A DNA stretch of 64,000 nt from contig JAOVFP010000006.1 in assembly GCA_025738555.1 (NCBI GenBank), forward strand, positions 4,650,001 to 4,714,000, read 5' to 3'. Positions 33,466 to 43,648 of the stretch are shown piece after piece. The notes beneath the pieces were generated by a model. It did not search any database. It had not been told where the DNA came from and was given only the letters and a program-made list of their open reading frames with translations. Numbering within the stretch: position 1 is the stretch's first letter; each line of letters opens with the position of its first letter. A program made the position numbers and the translations under genes. The stretch is from Cyathus striatus (lineage: Eukaryota > Basidiomycota > Agaricomycetes > Agaricales > Nidulariaceae).

Positions 33466-36400
33466 AGAGCGGCTCCAGTGACTCCGCACAGGCTGAGGGC
33501 CGCGTTAATCTCTCCTGTGCACCTAAGGAGATAAGACTAAACACATCCACTCTTTATGATCCCCAAGCTGTAAATATTCCTTTGACTTTGTTTCCTCCAG
33601 CTGCGCCAGATATGCCTCTTTCCTTCCTTTCGCTCATCGATTCTGGTTCAACCCACTGTTTTGCTGACTCGTCGTTTGTGAGGGAGCACAACCTCCCCAC
33701 AACTCCGGTCCCTCCCATTGCACTGAAACTTTTTGACGGTACCTCTAACTCCATACTTACAGAGAGTACTTTATTATCTGTAACATTTCCTACTGGTGAA
33801 TGCATGGATATTTCATTCTATGTAACTCCACTCGATTCTTCCTGCTCCGTGGTATTAGGATTTAACTGGCTCTCCCAACACAATCCGTTGATTGACTGGA
33901 CTGAGAGACATATACTTGGCTTCCAAACCCCGGTTCTAGGAGAATCTTCTCCGTCTTTGTCGACACCTGCACTGAAGGCATCTGCCTCTTTGCAAACCCC
34001 TCCATCACCAGCTTCGTCTTTGTTTCCTCCATCGGACAATAGTCCACCACCCAGTATCTCGCTCATTAACGCTGCAGCTTTTCTCTGGGCTAGTAAGCTC
34101 GCTGGCTCGCAGATGTTTAGGATACAAGTCGGTGCCGTAGTTTCAGCTTCTGCCGCTGCCATGGCTGCAGAAGCCATGGACCTTTCTAGTATTCCTCCGG
34201 AATACCACGAGTTTGCTGACGTCTTCAGCAAAACACGAGCAGACACTCTTGCTCTGCATCACCCTTACAATCTCCGGATCAACTTGGAGGAAGGTACGTC
34301 TCCTCCAGTCGGTACTGTATATTCACTCTCGCAGTCCGAGTTGGCCTCTCTACGAGAGTTCATTGACGAACATCTCCGGATTGGCTTCATCTGTCCTTCT
34401 CGTTCTCCACATGGAGCACCAGTGCTCTTTGTCCGGAAGAAAGATGGATCCCTTCGACTCTGTGTCGATTTCCGTGGGCTCAATGCAATCTCCAAAAAGG
34501 ATCGATATCCCCTTCCCCTTATTTCCGACCTCCTTGACTCTTCTCGCAAGGCTAGAATCTACACTAAGATCGATCTCCGCCACGCTTACCACTTAGTCCA
34601 CATCGCTGATGGAGATGAGTGGAAGACCACTTTTCGCACTTGCTATGGCTTGTTTGAATGGCTAGTTATGCTGTTTGGACTTACCAATGCACCTGCGGCT
34701 TTCCAATGTTTCATGAACGACATCTTCAAGGACATGCTCAATGTGTGCGTTACAGTCTATCTCGACGATATACTAATCTACTCCGATAGTCTCAAGGAGC
34801 ACAAACGGCATGTTAAAGAAGTCCTCAAGCGTTTACGCCAACATGGGCTCTATGCCCGGGCGGACAAGTGTGAATTCCACACTGAATCTGTTGAGTACTT
34901 AGGTTATGTCCTTTCTCCGGGCGGCCTCACTATGTCCCAGGATAAAGTCCAAACCATTAAGGATTGGCCCAAGCCTAAGAAGGTTAAAGACGTTCAGTCT
35001 TTCCTTGGGTTCGCCAACTTCTATAGGCGCTTTATCCAGCACTACTCCGACATTGTAGTGCCACTCACTTGTCTTACCCGCAAGGGTTTGAAGTGGGACT
35101 TTTCTCTGGCTTGCCGTTCGGCGTTCAAGAAACTTAAGGACGCCTTCACTACAGCCCCCATACTCACTCATTGGGTCCCTGACGCCCAGATCATTGTAGA
35201 GACTGACGCCTCCGACTACGCTCTCGGAGCAATCCTCTCGATTGTCGCTGACGATGGCGATATTCACCCCATTGCATTCCATTCCCGTACCTTCACCGCT
35301 CCTGAACTGAATTACGACACCCACGACAAGGAACTCCTGGCTATTTTTGAAGCTTTTCGTGTCTGGCGACACTACTTGGAAGGTTCTGGTACTCTGGTTG
35401 ATGTGGTTACTGACCATAAAAACTTAGAGTACTTCTCCACCACCAAGATCCTCACTCGCCGTCAGGCTCGTTGGTCAGAGTACCTATCACAGTTCAATCT
35501 GGTTATTCATTTCCGCCCAGGGAAACTTGGTGCGAAACCTGACGCTTTAACTAGACGATGGGACATCTACCCTAAAGGGGGGAATAACGACTATGCCAAA
35601 GTCAATCCGCACAATTTTCGCCCTGTTTTTACCCAAGAACAGCTCATCGCCTCTATCCGTGCCACCACACTCCTTCATCCTGTTCTCCGTGCCAGCATCA
35701 TTATGGATGTTGAGCAACTCCACCACGACATCCTCACTGCCCAACCCCTAGACACTGTCGCATCCATCCACCTTCGCAATCCTACTAATCATTGGTCTGT
35801 CAGTTCAGATGGCTTACTCCGCCTCGACAACCGGATTTATGTTCCAGATGACGATTCTCTCCGCCTTTGCATTGTCCAGTACAAACATGATCATTTACTC
35901 GCCGGACATCCTGGTCAGAACAAGACTTTGGATAATATTCGATGGGAATATACTTGGCCTGGACTTCGTACTTATGTCAAGGATTATTGTAAGTCTTGCA
36001 CCACCTGCTTACGGTCTAAACCACAGTGTCACCATCCCTACGGTACCTTGAAGCAACTCCCTATTCCGGAGCGCCCATGGAACTCTATCTCTATGGACTT
36101 CATTGAAACGCTTCCCATCTCTGGATTTGATAAGTACAATTCAATCCTAGTTATTGTTGACCGCCTTAGCAAGCAAGCTATATTCATCCCTTGCCATAAC
36201 ACCATCACTTCCGCCCAGCTCGCTAAGCTCTTTGTCATGCATGTATTCTCTAAGCACAGTGTTCCCAGCCACATTACCTCCGATCGTGGTTCGGAGTTCG
36301 TCTCCCATTTCTTCCGGTCTCTTGGTAAGGTTCTCGACATCAATCTACACTTTACCTCTGGATATCATCCAGAAGGTGACAGACAAACTGAACGCATTAA

Positions 36401-37184
36401 CCAAGTCTTAGAGCAGTACCTTCGCATTTACTGCAATTACCAGCAGGACAACTGGGCTGATCTCCTTCCCATCGCTGAGTTCGCGTATAACAATACACCG
36501 AGCTCGACCACTAATACCACTCCTTTCTTTGCCAATAAGAGTTATCATCCACAGATTACAGTCTACCCCGAACGCGATGTTACATCCGTTCATGCTAGGG
36601 ATTACGCCGTGGATCTTCAGGAACTTCATGAAAATCTCAAGGCCGAAATAGCACTTGCTCAGAAGCGCTATCAGGTCGGAGCAGACAACCGTCGTTTGCC
36701 TGCCCCGGAGTTCAAAGTTGGAACTAAAGCCTTCGTCCGTGCTAAGTTCTTTAACACCACTCGCCCTTCAAAGAAATTGGCTGAAAAGTATTATGGTCCT
36801 TTCGAGATCATTGCCGAAACTGGTACCCACTCCCGCACCCTTAGACTCCCTTCCAATTTCCGAGCTGTACACCCTGTATTCCATGTCTCTATGCTCAAGC
36901 CCGCAGTTGAAAACACTATCCCTGGTCGAGAGATACCTCCGCCTCCCCCTGTGGAAATCGACGGAGATATCAAGTTCGAGATCAGTGAGATCTGCGACTC
37001 CAAGCTAGATCGCCGGTTCAAGAAATGTCCTCTTCGTTACTTAGTCCGATGGACTGGTTATGAAGGAACTGACAAAGAACTCACTTGGTTGGCTGCCACC
37101 GAAGTCGAACATGCTACAGAGCTCATAGAGGAATTTCACGCTCGTTATCCCGATAAGCCTAATCCTTCTACTCCTGTTACATAG
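33462..37184 (+). CDS. pol: Pol polyprotein: protease, RT, RNase H, integrase, chromodomain
   Basis: Open from the gag stop without interruption; there is no obvious own ATG before the protease, so it is expected as a -1 frameshift fusion. In order: aspartic protease with LSLIDSGSTH (about 33625); reverse transcriptase with VDFRGLNAISKKDRYPLP and catalytic YLDDILIYS (about 34760); RNase H with ETDASDYALG and TDHKNLEYF; integrase zinc region H-x-H...C-x2-C (HDHLLAGHPG...CKSCTTC) and catalytic DDE in MDFIETLP, SDRGSEF and HPEGDRQTERINQ. A C-terminal chromodomain follows (LRYLVRWTGYEGTDKELTW, about 37040). It copies RNA to cDNA and inserts it, with chromodomain-guided targeting known for chromoviruses. 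About 1,240 aa, no stops. Confidence 0.97.
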   Translation: MESGSSDSAQAEGRVNLSCAPKEIRLNTSTLYDPQAVNIPLTLFPPAAPDMPLSFLSLIDSGSTHCFADSSFVREHNLPTTPVPPIALKLFDGTSNSILTESTLLSVTFPTGECMDISFYVTPLDSSCSVVLGFNWLSQHNPLIDWTERHILGFQTPVLGESSPSLSTPALKASASLQTPPSPASSLFPPSDNSPPPSISLINAAAFLWASKLAGSQMFRIQVGAVVSASAAAMAAEAMDLSSIPPEYHEFADVFSKTRADTLALHHPYNLRINLEEGTSPPVGTVYSLSQSELASLREFIDEHLRIGFICPSRSPHGAPVLFVRKKDGSLRLCVDFRGLNAISKKDRYPLPLISDLLDSSRKARIYTKIDLRHAYHLVHIADGDEWKTTFRTCYGLFEWLVMLFGLTNAPAAFQCFMNDIFKDMLNVCVTVYLDDILIYSDSLKEHKRHVKEVLKRLRQHGLYARADKCEFHTESVEYLGYVLSPGGLTMSQDKVQTIKDWPKPKKVKDVQSFLGFANFYRRFIQHYSDIVVPLTCLTRKGLKWDFSLACRSAFKKLKDAFTTAPILTHWVPDAQIIVETDASDYALGAILSIVADDGDIHPIAFHSRTFTAPELNYDTHDKELLAIFEAFRVWRHYLEGSGTLVDVVTDHKNLEYFSTTKILTRRQARWSEYLSQFNLVIHFRPGKLGAKPDALTRRWDIYPKGGNNDYAKVNPHNFRPVFTQEQLIASIRATTLLHPVLRASIIMDVEQLHHDILTAQPLDTVASIHLRNPTNHWSVSSDGLLRLDNRIYVPDDDSLRLCIVQYKHDHLLAGHPGQNKTLDNIRWEYTWPGLRTYVKDYCKSCTTCLRSKPQCHHPYGTLKQLPIPERPWNSISMDFIETLPISGFDKYNSILVIVDRLSKQAIFIPCHNTITSAQLAKLFVMHVFSKHSVPSHITSDRGSEFVSHFFRSLGKVLDINLHFTSGYHPEGDRQTERINQVLEQYLRIYCNYQQDNWADLLPIAEFAYNNTPSSTTNTTPFFANKSYHPQITVYPERDVTSVHARDYAVDLQELHENLKAEIALAQKRYQVGADNRRLPAPEFKVGTKAFVRAKFFNTTRPSKKLAEKYYGPFEIIAETGTHSRTLRLPSNFRAVHPVFHVSMLKPAVENTIPGREIPPPPPVEIDGDIKFEISEICDSKLDRRFKKCPLRYLVRWTGYEGTDKELTWLAATEVEHATELIEEFHARYPDKPNPSTPVT

Positions 37185-37511
37185 ATTTTCTCCGCTTACA
37201 TTTTCGTTTCTCCGCTATAGTTTATTGTATATCTGTATCCGTCTTCTTGACCAAAGGTTGAAGATTGACGCTTCTCCGGACACCGCTTGCATGATGACCA
37301 CTACATTTAATAAGCATAGCTGATTCGTCACTTTGCATACTTAACGAGGTGGGCTGAGAGTGGAAGTACAGAGTTGTATTGGTTTTCTCCTAAGGTGTTT
37401 CTCTTTATTCCGTCTTACTGTTTACTCTTACTTTTCGTTCTCCTCGCGCCAAGAAATCATTAAAGTCCACAAAATACAAGTATATACAATTTTCTCCCTG
37501 CCTACTGTACA

Positions 37512-39062
37512 CTACTCTTCGTCTTCATCTTCTTCCTCTTCATTACTCCCAGACTCATTAGTCTCCACCGGAGTACCCTCCTCTGCCGCCTGTGTGGTCG
37601 TCATCAACCTGTTCAACGTACCCATCAACTCCGTGTGCATATTGACGTTCCTCCCCAATGCCTGCATCAGCATGTCCGATAAAGGACTCCCGGAGTTGAG
37701 CTGCATCGCCAACTTGTCGCACTCATTCTCCACAAGATACAGCTGGTCCCTCAGAATCTTGCACTCAGCGTCGAACATCTTCCCCTTGGTCCAGAATTCA
37801 TCTGCCCGTTTCTCCGTGACCTCTAACTCCAACCTTGCCACCGCCAGTTGCGTCTGCAACTCCTCCACCAATTTCTCCTGCCCAGTACCACCGGTCTTCA
37901 TCTTCTCCAGACCCTTTCTCCGTTCCTCTGCGTTCCCCGGGACTACAGTCCCCCACATTATTCCCTCGTTGTCGCATCTTCCCTTCTTTGTCCGACACGC
38001 CTCACATGCCTTGTGGTCCATTTTCTTACCACTGTAGAACATATTAGCATAACGCCGTACAGCGTCAGGAGATTCTTACCCAAGGTCTACCAAGCACTCC
38101 ACCTGGCGTCGCTTGCAACTCGTGCAAGGAGCATGGAGAAGTACGCATGTCTTCTCCTCCTCCTCTTCATCCTCGGGGTTGTCACCTGCCTGACTCTCTG
38201 TTCCGGTGCGACTCCCCTGTGCTGCACCACTTCCCTTACTCTTCTCCTCCTCCACCTCGTTGTCAACAAGGGTCTTGCTCTTCGCCCCTTTGCGCTGAGA
38301 AGCCCTGGTCGAAGTTTTCTTCTTCGCCGGTTTTGGAGTCGCCTCTGTCGCGTCCTCCGGATTCATACCGGTGCGTTTCCTCTTGGAGCCACCTTCGTTC
38401 TCCAAGCGCTGGACGATCTTCTCCACCTTTTCCTCCGGAGTCATGGTGTGGCCTTCGGCCTCTAACTGCTGAACGGTGCGTTCGCGGTCAGCAATCTGCT
38501 CCGCGCTCATGTAAGTACCTACCTGTGGAATAGTCGTTACCTCTGGTTCCACTACAGGAGTTAGAGTCCATACATTTGTAGGCCCTACCTCTGCCATCGC
38601 TTGCTCCACCACCTTCTCCACTGGATTCGACCTGTCCACCTGCATCGTCAAACTATCGGCCTCCCTATGGTAATGTAAGGATTGTGTCACTGACTCCGGA
38701 CTAAACGACATAAGCCCCAACCTTGCCATCGTTGTCTCGTACTCCGCGTGTGTTGTTGAAGGATTCTCCCCTGTCGGCTCCTCCGCTGGGCGACCAGTTA
38801 GTCTTGACATCGTCTGAGCGACCCTCGCCTTTGTCTCCGCCTGCTTACGTTGTTTTTCCCGTATCGCCTCTAATCGTCGATCTCCTTCATTCACCTCCAT
38901 AGCGTCTTTCTGCTCTGTCCCTTCCTTTTTGGCCCCCTGCTTCTCCACCTTTTCGCCCTTCAACTCCTTCTCGAGAGCTTCCAGTTCCGCTCGTTTGTGT
39001 AGGAGTAACCTAAGTTTCTCCTCGCGAGTAGGGTCTTCGTTCGATTGCAGAGTGGAAGACAT
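37512..39062 (-). CDS. Spliced antisense gene inside the chromovirus; two CxxC clusters
   Basis: Unknown function. Two exons, 39062-38080 and 38031-37512, with a 48-nt GT-AG intron (38079-38032) that restores the frame; product 500 aa, no stops. It starts MSSTLQSNEDPTREEK, is rich in Glu/Lys with coiled-coil character at both halves, and carries a basic stretch (KPAKKKTSTRASQRKGAKSK). The exon junction joins CTSCKRRQVEC to KACEACRTKKGRC. Each half is C-x2-C-x6-C, the spacing of each half of a fungal Zn2Cys6 cluster, but with a long linker between. It ends in an acidic tail. Position between pol and the 3' LTR and opposite strand suggest a promoter between 39062 and the LTR. It may be a captured or element-encoded regulator (inference). 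Confidence 0.8.
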
Positions 39063-39233
39063 TGTTTAAAGCGATCACGTGTTAAGTTGTTGTTGTTGTA
39101 ATGGGGTAAAAGATGGGTTCGATTTTCTCCACCACAGCTGACCTTTTATATCCAGACCTGATGTCAAAACACCGATCAATTTTCAAAAAAGCCTATTGTT
39201 GATCATGTGCTCAGGCCTCGAGGGCTTGGCCTT

Positions 39234-39246
39234 AAGGGGGGAATAC
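39234..39246 (+). promoter_or_regulatory. Polypurine tract
   Basis: AAGGGGGGAAT directly before the 3' LTR is the expected primer for plus-strand DNA synthesis. Confidence 0.85.
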
Positions 39247-39910
39247 TGTCATATCCCATATCGCCTACCTCCAGACCCCTATGCTCTTACTCCGCCTTTT
39301 CCCTTTGTTTACTCCGGACTTTGATTACGCTCTTAATATTACTTATTGATTACTGTACATAGATTACTCTTGTTTCCTTTCTTCTGTTCTACTGAGCTAT
39401 CCCCTCAGTATTGTAGTATACATCTCATAGTGAGTCACTTATCATTCTTAAGTGCGCCACTATCTGTTTTACTTTACACCGCCATACGCGCTCACTTCTC
39501 CGACGCATTTTATTATGTTTAATTAGTTATAGTCTTCATTCTACGTACGCCTACCCTGACCATACTTCTCCGCTGGCCTTAGCCAGCGGCCGTTACTTAC
39601 TCCGAGTCTCCAGTATTTAAGTAGTACTCGATTTGTACTTAGTCCTTAGTTTCGTATTGAACTATGTCCTCACCCTTTCATCTGACTTGAGTTACACCTC
39701 TCGTCTTCTCGTCTCTTGTCTTCTCCGAAGGGCTTGCCCTTACTCCGAAATACAGGACCAGGAATCCCAGGGGCGCAGCACATAAGCTGAAGCCAAAGTC
39801 CTACCCCCTGAGTTCTCGTTCTCCGCTTTCATCTTGTACTCACCCTCGCTTCTCCGCAGTCACCCCCTCGTACTCCGCCACCAAGTCAGGCTAGGGGCAC
39901 GGTCGTGACA
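39247..39910 (+). repeat. 3' LTR, 664 bp
   Basis: Same length as the 5' LTR, 12 differences, all transitions. It is followed by the GAAGA target duplication (39911-39915). Confidence 0.97.
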
Positions 39911-40811
39911 GAAGAGGAGACCCTCTGCGACAGAAAAATCTTCAAATATGACATTTGGATGTCAATTCCGGTCATTTTAATATTTAACATTGACGACAGC
40001 TGTCTAACAGCAGAGCCTCCAAAAGAATGGCACTTTCTGTCGACACTAACGCCTCTTCCATCCTTAGAAGGGGAACATGGCATTATTTATGATATGGTTG
40101 GACATGTGTTCTATAGTCACAAATATTGACATTTTATAACATGCCACACCGCTAATTCAAAACTATACTACTATGATGAACTGGAAGGCAGATTGGTAAA
40201 AGAAATGCAAGACTTAACACCAGATGAAGCTTTGTTTGCGCCCAGTATTAAGGTGTCAGAAGACTATCTAATGTCCAGTGTAGTTTATCAGCTACAGGGT
40301 GGAACAAGGGCTCAGCAATGATACTTGACTTCTATTAAGTGAAATATCCAACAACAGTTTGGCATTAAGATTAATGGAAAACACATTTTATCTACAGCAG
40401 CCTCCCTTTCATTCCAGTGTCAAGGGTTTACTCTAGTGAATCCAGAGGATCGTTTCTGGGCTTCAGACAAAATCAAGAAAGCTACCCTAGAATATGATAG
40501 TCGAATTGAAATTCCTGAAGTTGATTCAGGTGAATCTGAAGTTGTTTCTGCTGATGAAGTCGAATCAAACAATGATGCTAAGCCACTCTTCCTCTCGAAG
40601 GTGAAGCAGAGCAGCTGGATGATGGGGAAATTAAATCTGCCAATGAAGCCATTGTTCCTCTGGAAGACGATGTGGAGCCGCTGCAGGGAGATGTTGAAAC
40701 CAATGAAGTCAAGAGTGTATCGGATTCCCCTTTTGATTGTCGATGTGGGATGAAGGGTAATGGACTGGAGATTGATGACAAGGGGTCTAGTGCAGTGCAG
40801 TGCGACTTTTG

Positions 40812-42240
40812 CAGTAATTTACACTCCCCCAAGAGGTCTGTACGGATCTGTACGGATCCGCACGGAATCCGAAAATTCCGTACAGATCCGTGTGGATCCA
40901 TACAGACCCATACAGACCTGTATTGATACCATACAGAATTTATATATTAGCTATTATTATTATTAGAGGTGATTATTCTATATGGATTCCATACATATTC
41001 TGCATGGATTCTGTGTGGATTTATGCATTGCTGCCTTGTCACACTATACAAAATCCATGATACACTCAATATATAGTATCATTCTCAATGCATAGTATCA
41101 CACTTAATGCATAGTGTTATGCTTAATGTATAGTGTCACACTCAACACTTAGTGTCACACTCAACACTTAGTGTCACACTCAACACTTAGTGTCACACTC
41201 AACACTTAGTGTCACACTTAATGCAGAGTGTCACACTCATCACTTAGTGTTATACTTAATGCATAGTGTCACACTCAATACTTAGTGTCATGCTTAATGT
41301 ATAGTGTTATGTTTAATGTATAGTGTCACACTTAATGCATAGTGTCATGTTTAATGTATAGTGTGACACTCAACACTTAGTGTGACACTCAACACTTAGT
41401 GTCACGCTTAGTCACACTCAACGCTTAGTGTCACACTCAACGCTTAGTGTCACACTCAACGCTTAGTGTCACACTCAACGCTTAGTGTCACACTCAACGC
41501 TTAGTGTCACACTCAACGCTTAGTGTCACACTCAACGCTTAGTGTCACACTCAACGCTTAGTGTCACACTCAATGCTTAGTGTCATGCTCAACACTTAGT
41601 GTCACACTCAACACTTAGTGACATGCTCAACACTTAGTGACACACTCAATGCCTAGTGACACGCTCAACGCTTAGTGTCACACTCAACACTTAGTGACAC
41701 GCTCAACACTTAGTGTCACACTCAACGCTTAGTGTCACACTCAACACCTAGTGTCACGCTTATAGTGTCACATTTAATGTATAGTATCACACTCAACAAC
41801 TAGTATCACACTCAACACCTAGTGTCACATTTATAGTGTCACATTTAATGTATAGTGTCACACTCAACACCTAGTGTCACGCTTATAGTGTCACATTTAA
41901 TGTATAGTGTCACACTCAACACCTAGTATCACACTCAACACCTAGTGTCATGCTTAATGCAGAGTGTCACATGCAAGGAAACAAGTATAATAAAATTCTG
42001 TACAGATTCTGTACAGAATCTGTACAGAATTTTCAGGTCTGTAATGCGGACTTCCGAGGAATTCTGCGTAATCCGTACAGAATTTTCGGAATCTGTGCGG
42101 AATCTGTACAGACCCAAAAAAACCTCTGCCAAAATGAAAAAAATCTGTGCAGATTCCGCACGGACTCCAAAAATTCCGTACGGATTCCGCACAGATTCCG
42201 CGCGGATCCGTACAGAACACATGGCTAAGTGTAAAGAGCT
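40812..42240. mobile_element. 1,429-bp non-autonomous element with 9-bp target duplication
   Basis: CGACTTTTG is present on both sides (40803-40811 and 42241-42249). The ends are imperfect inverted repeats: TTTACACT near each end, then TCTGTACGGATC and CCGCACGGAATC blocks facing each other (left about 40838-40870, right about 42160-42220). A 9-bp duplication is usual for MULE or other 8-10-bp-duplicating elements. The centre is a 19-bp satellite. It is not coding: frames over the ends are repeats of TVRIRTESxNSV-type peptides. Confidence 0.8.
41050..41975. repeat. 19-bp satellite, about 45 copies
   Basis: Unit TGTCACACTCAACGCTTAG with variants (AACACTTAG, TTAATGCATAG), nearly uniform between about 41410 and 41580 and more diverged at both edges. 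There are no unique spacers, so it is a satellite and not a spacer array. Confidence 0.95.
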
Positions 42241-42539
42241 CGACTTTTGTAGAGCTTGGATGCATATAGCATGTCAAAGAGATGGTTGTGCCTTGAATCT
42301 CAAGGCCAACATGGACTTTAAGTGTGATGAATGCTTATACCCTACAGCTCTACCTCTACTACAATTAAACAAGTTTTCATATCCCCAGTAAGATCTCCTT
42401 TCTTCATAGCTAGTTAGTACCACTAATTCATTGTTTCCAGAGCTCAAAAGCCACTAAACTGGGAGAAGAATAAACTTTCCAGTCGGTTAATGTGAGCAAT
42501 TTAATTATTACTCTTACATGAATTGTACCTAGTGATTAA

Positions 42540-43648
42540 ATAGCCCAGGTTGTGGGGCTTTAATTCGCATCAGGGATCATTGGTATCCATCAAGAATTAT
42601 CACCAGGATAGGTCACCATCAGTGGAAAGTCCACCTCTGGCAAGATTGCATTGTTCAAGAATCATCTGTGTCTTCTTTATATTACATTGTCACATTGGGG
42701 AATATTGTAGATGAACTGTGGGGCGATTTGAAGGGACAATGTGCTAAACACATAAGTCATTTCATATTTCATTCGAAATTGTACTGAGCAGACAATAGCT
42801 CAGAAAATGGACCTGCTCTTTTGAAACTCGTAACAAGGAGGACATAATATTTGAGTTCCGTGATATCGAAGTAACTAATGAAATGAGCACTATCTTACAA
42901 CCTCACATCTCGCTATTCCAATCATTACTTGATTGTGATCCTCTGAATGCCAATAAGGACACATTTAATTTACCAGCGGTGGTATATGTTCATAACAGGC
43001 TTAATACCAAAGAATTAGGACATGTACCAGGAACAGTCGATCACTATGGTGATCTCACAGCCCTTAGACATGCTGAAATAGCTCATTGGTTCTATCTCAA
43101 CATTCCTGGAGCCAACAAGATCAAGAAGGCATCAGAATGGTTATTAAAAATCCCTTACACACATGCAGTAACGGTTTATATCACAGCTAAATATGCAAAG
43201 GAGTTTAGCTCCAGCAATGATTTGTTACAGGCATCATGGAATTACCAGCTCAACTGCCATCCAAGCATTGTGAATGGTCTTGATATTGATAAAGAGTGCC
43301 TATATGCATTCGAGCAATGTCTTTTTGAAAGATCACCTCAAGCAGGAAGAGCAGGAAGTGGTGTATGGGGTTTGGATTGCGGTCCCCTTCAGGATAGTTG
43401 GTATCCATATGGAAATCTTCCTGAAGGCTGGAACGATCCAAACTTTGAAGACTTCAAAGAAGATTTTGAGGTGTGCTATTGTAATATTGCATGACTCAAA
43501 AAGGCTAATTGTTCTTACTATTTATTAGAGAGGCCCTTTGTATGAAAAATCAGAATTGGACTCAGAGGTGCCAGTTCAAATGGAAGAAAAACCATGCCCA
43601 AAGCCACGTCCCAAAAGAAGGACCATACAGAGTTTGGATGTTCCTTGA
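42540..43648 (+). pseudogene. MULE C-terminal domains
   Basis: Open stretches NPGCGALIRIRDHWYPSRII, HHQWKVHLWQDC and NIVDELWGDLKGQCAKH (about 42545-42760) continue the protein after the PHD finger. Then 42883-43470 encodes QPHISLFQSLLDCDPLNANK...HWFYLNIPGA...WLLKIPYTHAVTVYITAKY. A 58-nt intron (43471-43528) leads to a last exon ending KPRPKRRTIQSLDVP and TGA at 43646-43648. I know this WYP-R-I...W-V-W and C-terminal HA-T-Y-A block from fungal GCM1-MULE proteins; its role is unknown. Stops near 42787 and 42848 break it. This sets the 3' end of the transposase gene. Confidence 0.65.

Larger units (their letters stand above)
30927..39910 (+). mobile_element. Ty3/gypsy chromovirus, full length, probably recent
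   Basis: An 8,984-bp LTR retrotransposon inserted in the peptidase domain of the MULE. It has two 664-bp LTRs (TGTCA...TGACA), gag, pol with a chromodomain, a spliced antisense gene and a polypurine tract. All sense frames are open. The LTRs differ at 12 positions (about 1.8%), all transitions. Primer binding appears to be self-priming of the Tf1 type rather than by tRNA. A solo LTR of the same family is at 62857-63520. Chromodomain integrases usually target heterochromatin. Confidence 0.97.
29757..40420 (+). pseudogene. MULE peptidase-like domain, split by a Ty3 element
   Basis: Pieces 29757-30926 and 39911-40420 flank the retrotransposon at 30927-39910 and share the GAAGA target duplication. 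First come five basic blocks (LPKKKRKA and variants, about 29875-30150), SV40-like nuclear localisation signals. Then a cysteine-peptidase-like domain: WYRNSCWLDLSLQLLFEVL holds the probable Cys nucleophile (about 30330-30385). After the insertion, EHGIIYDMVGHVFYSHKY and HFITCHTANSKLYYYDEL hold the expected His. Such domains occur at the C-terminus of several MULE proteins and resemble ubiquitin-type peptidases (inference). In-frame TGA codons at about 30473, 40126, 40319 and 40340 kill it; where neighbours suggest Arg, CGA to TGA would explain them. Confidence 0.7.
40436..42400 (+). pseudogene. MULE acidic linker and PHD finger, split by an insertion
   Basis: After an acidic linker (IPEVDSGESEVVSADEVES, about 40520-40570) comes a PHD-type zinc finger starting FDCRCGMKGNGLEIDD and VQCDFC (about 40735-40812). 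It is cut after CDFC by the element at 40812-42240 and resumes with RAWMHIACQRDG and FKCDEC to about 42390. Deleting the insert and one CGACTTTTG copy rejoins CDFCRAWMHIACQ in frame: C-x-C...C-x2-C...H-x2-C...C-x2-C, a standard PHD order. PHD fingers read histone tails, so this transposon protein may have recognised chromatin (inference). A frame change near 40610 is likely. Confidence 0.75.

Noticed and set aside
41050..41975. CRISPR-like regular repeat array
   Set aside because: The 19-bp units are directly joined with no unique spacers and lie inside a eukaryotic transposon; it is a satellite.
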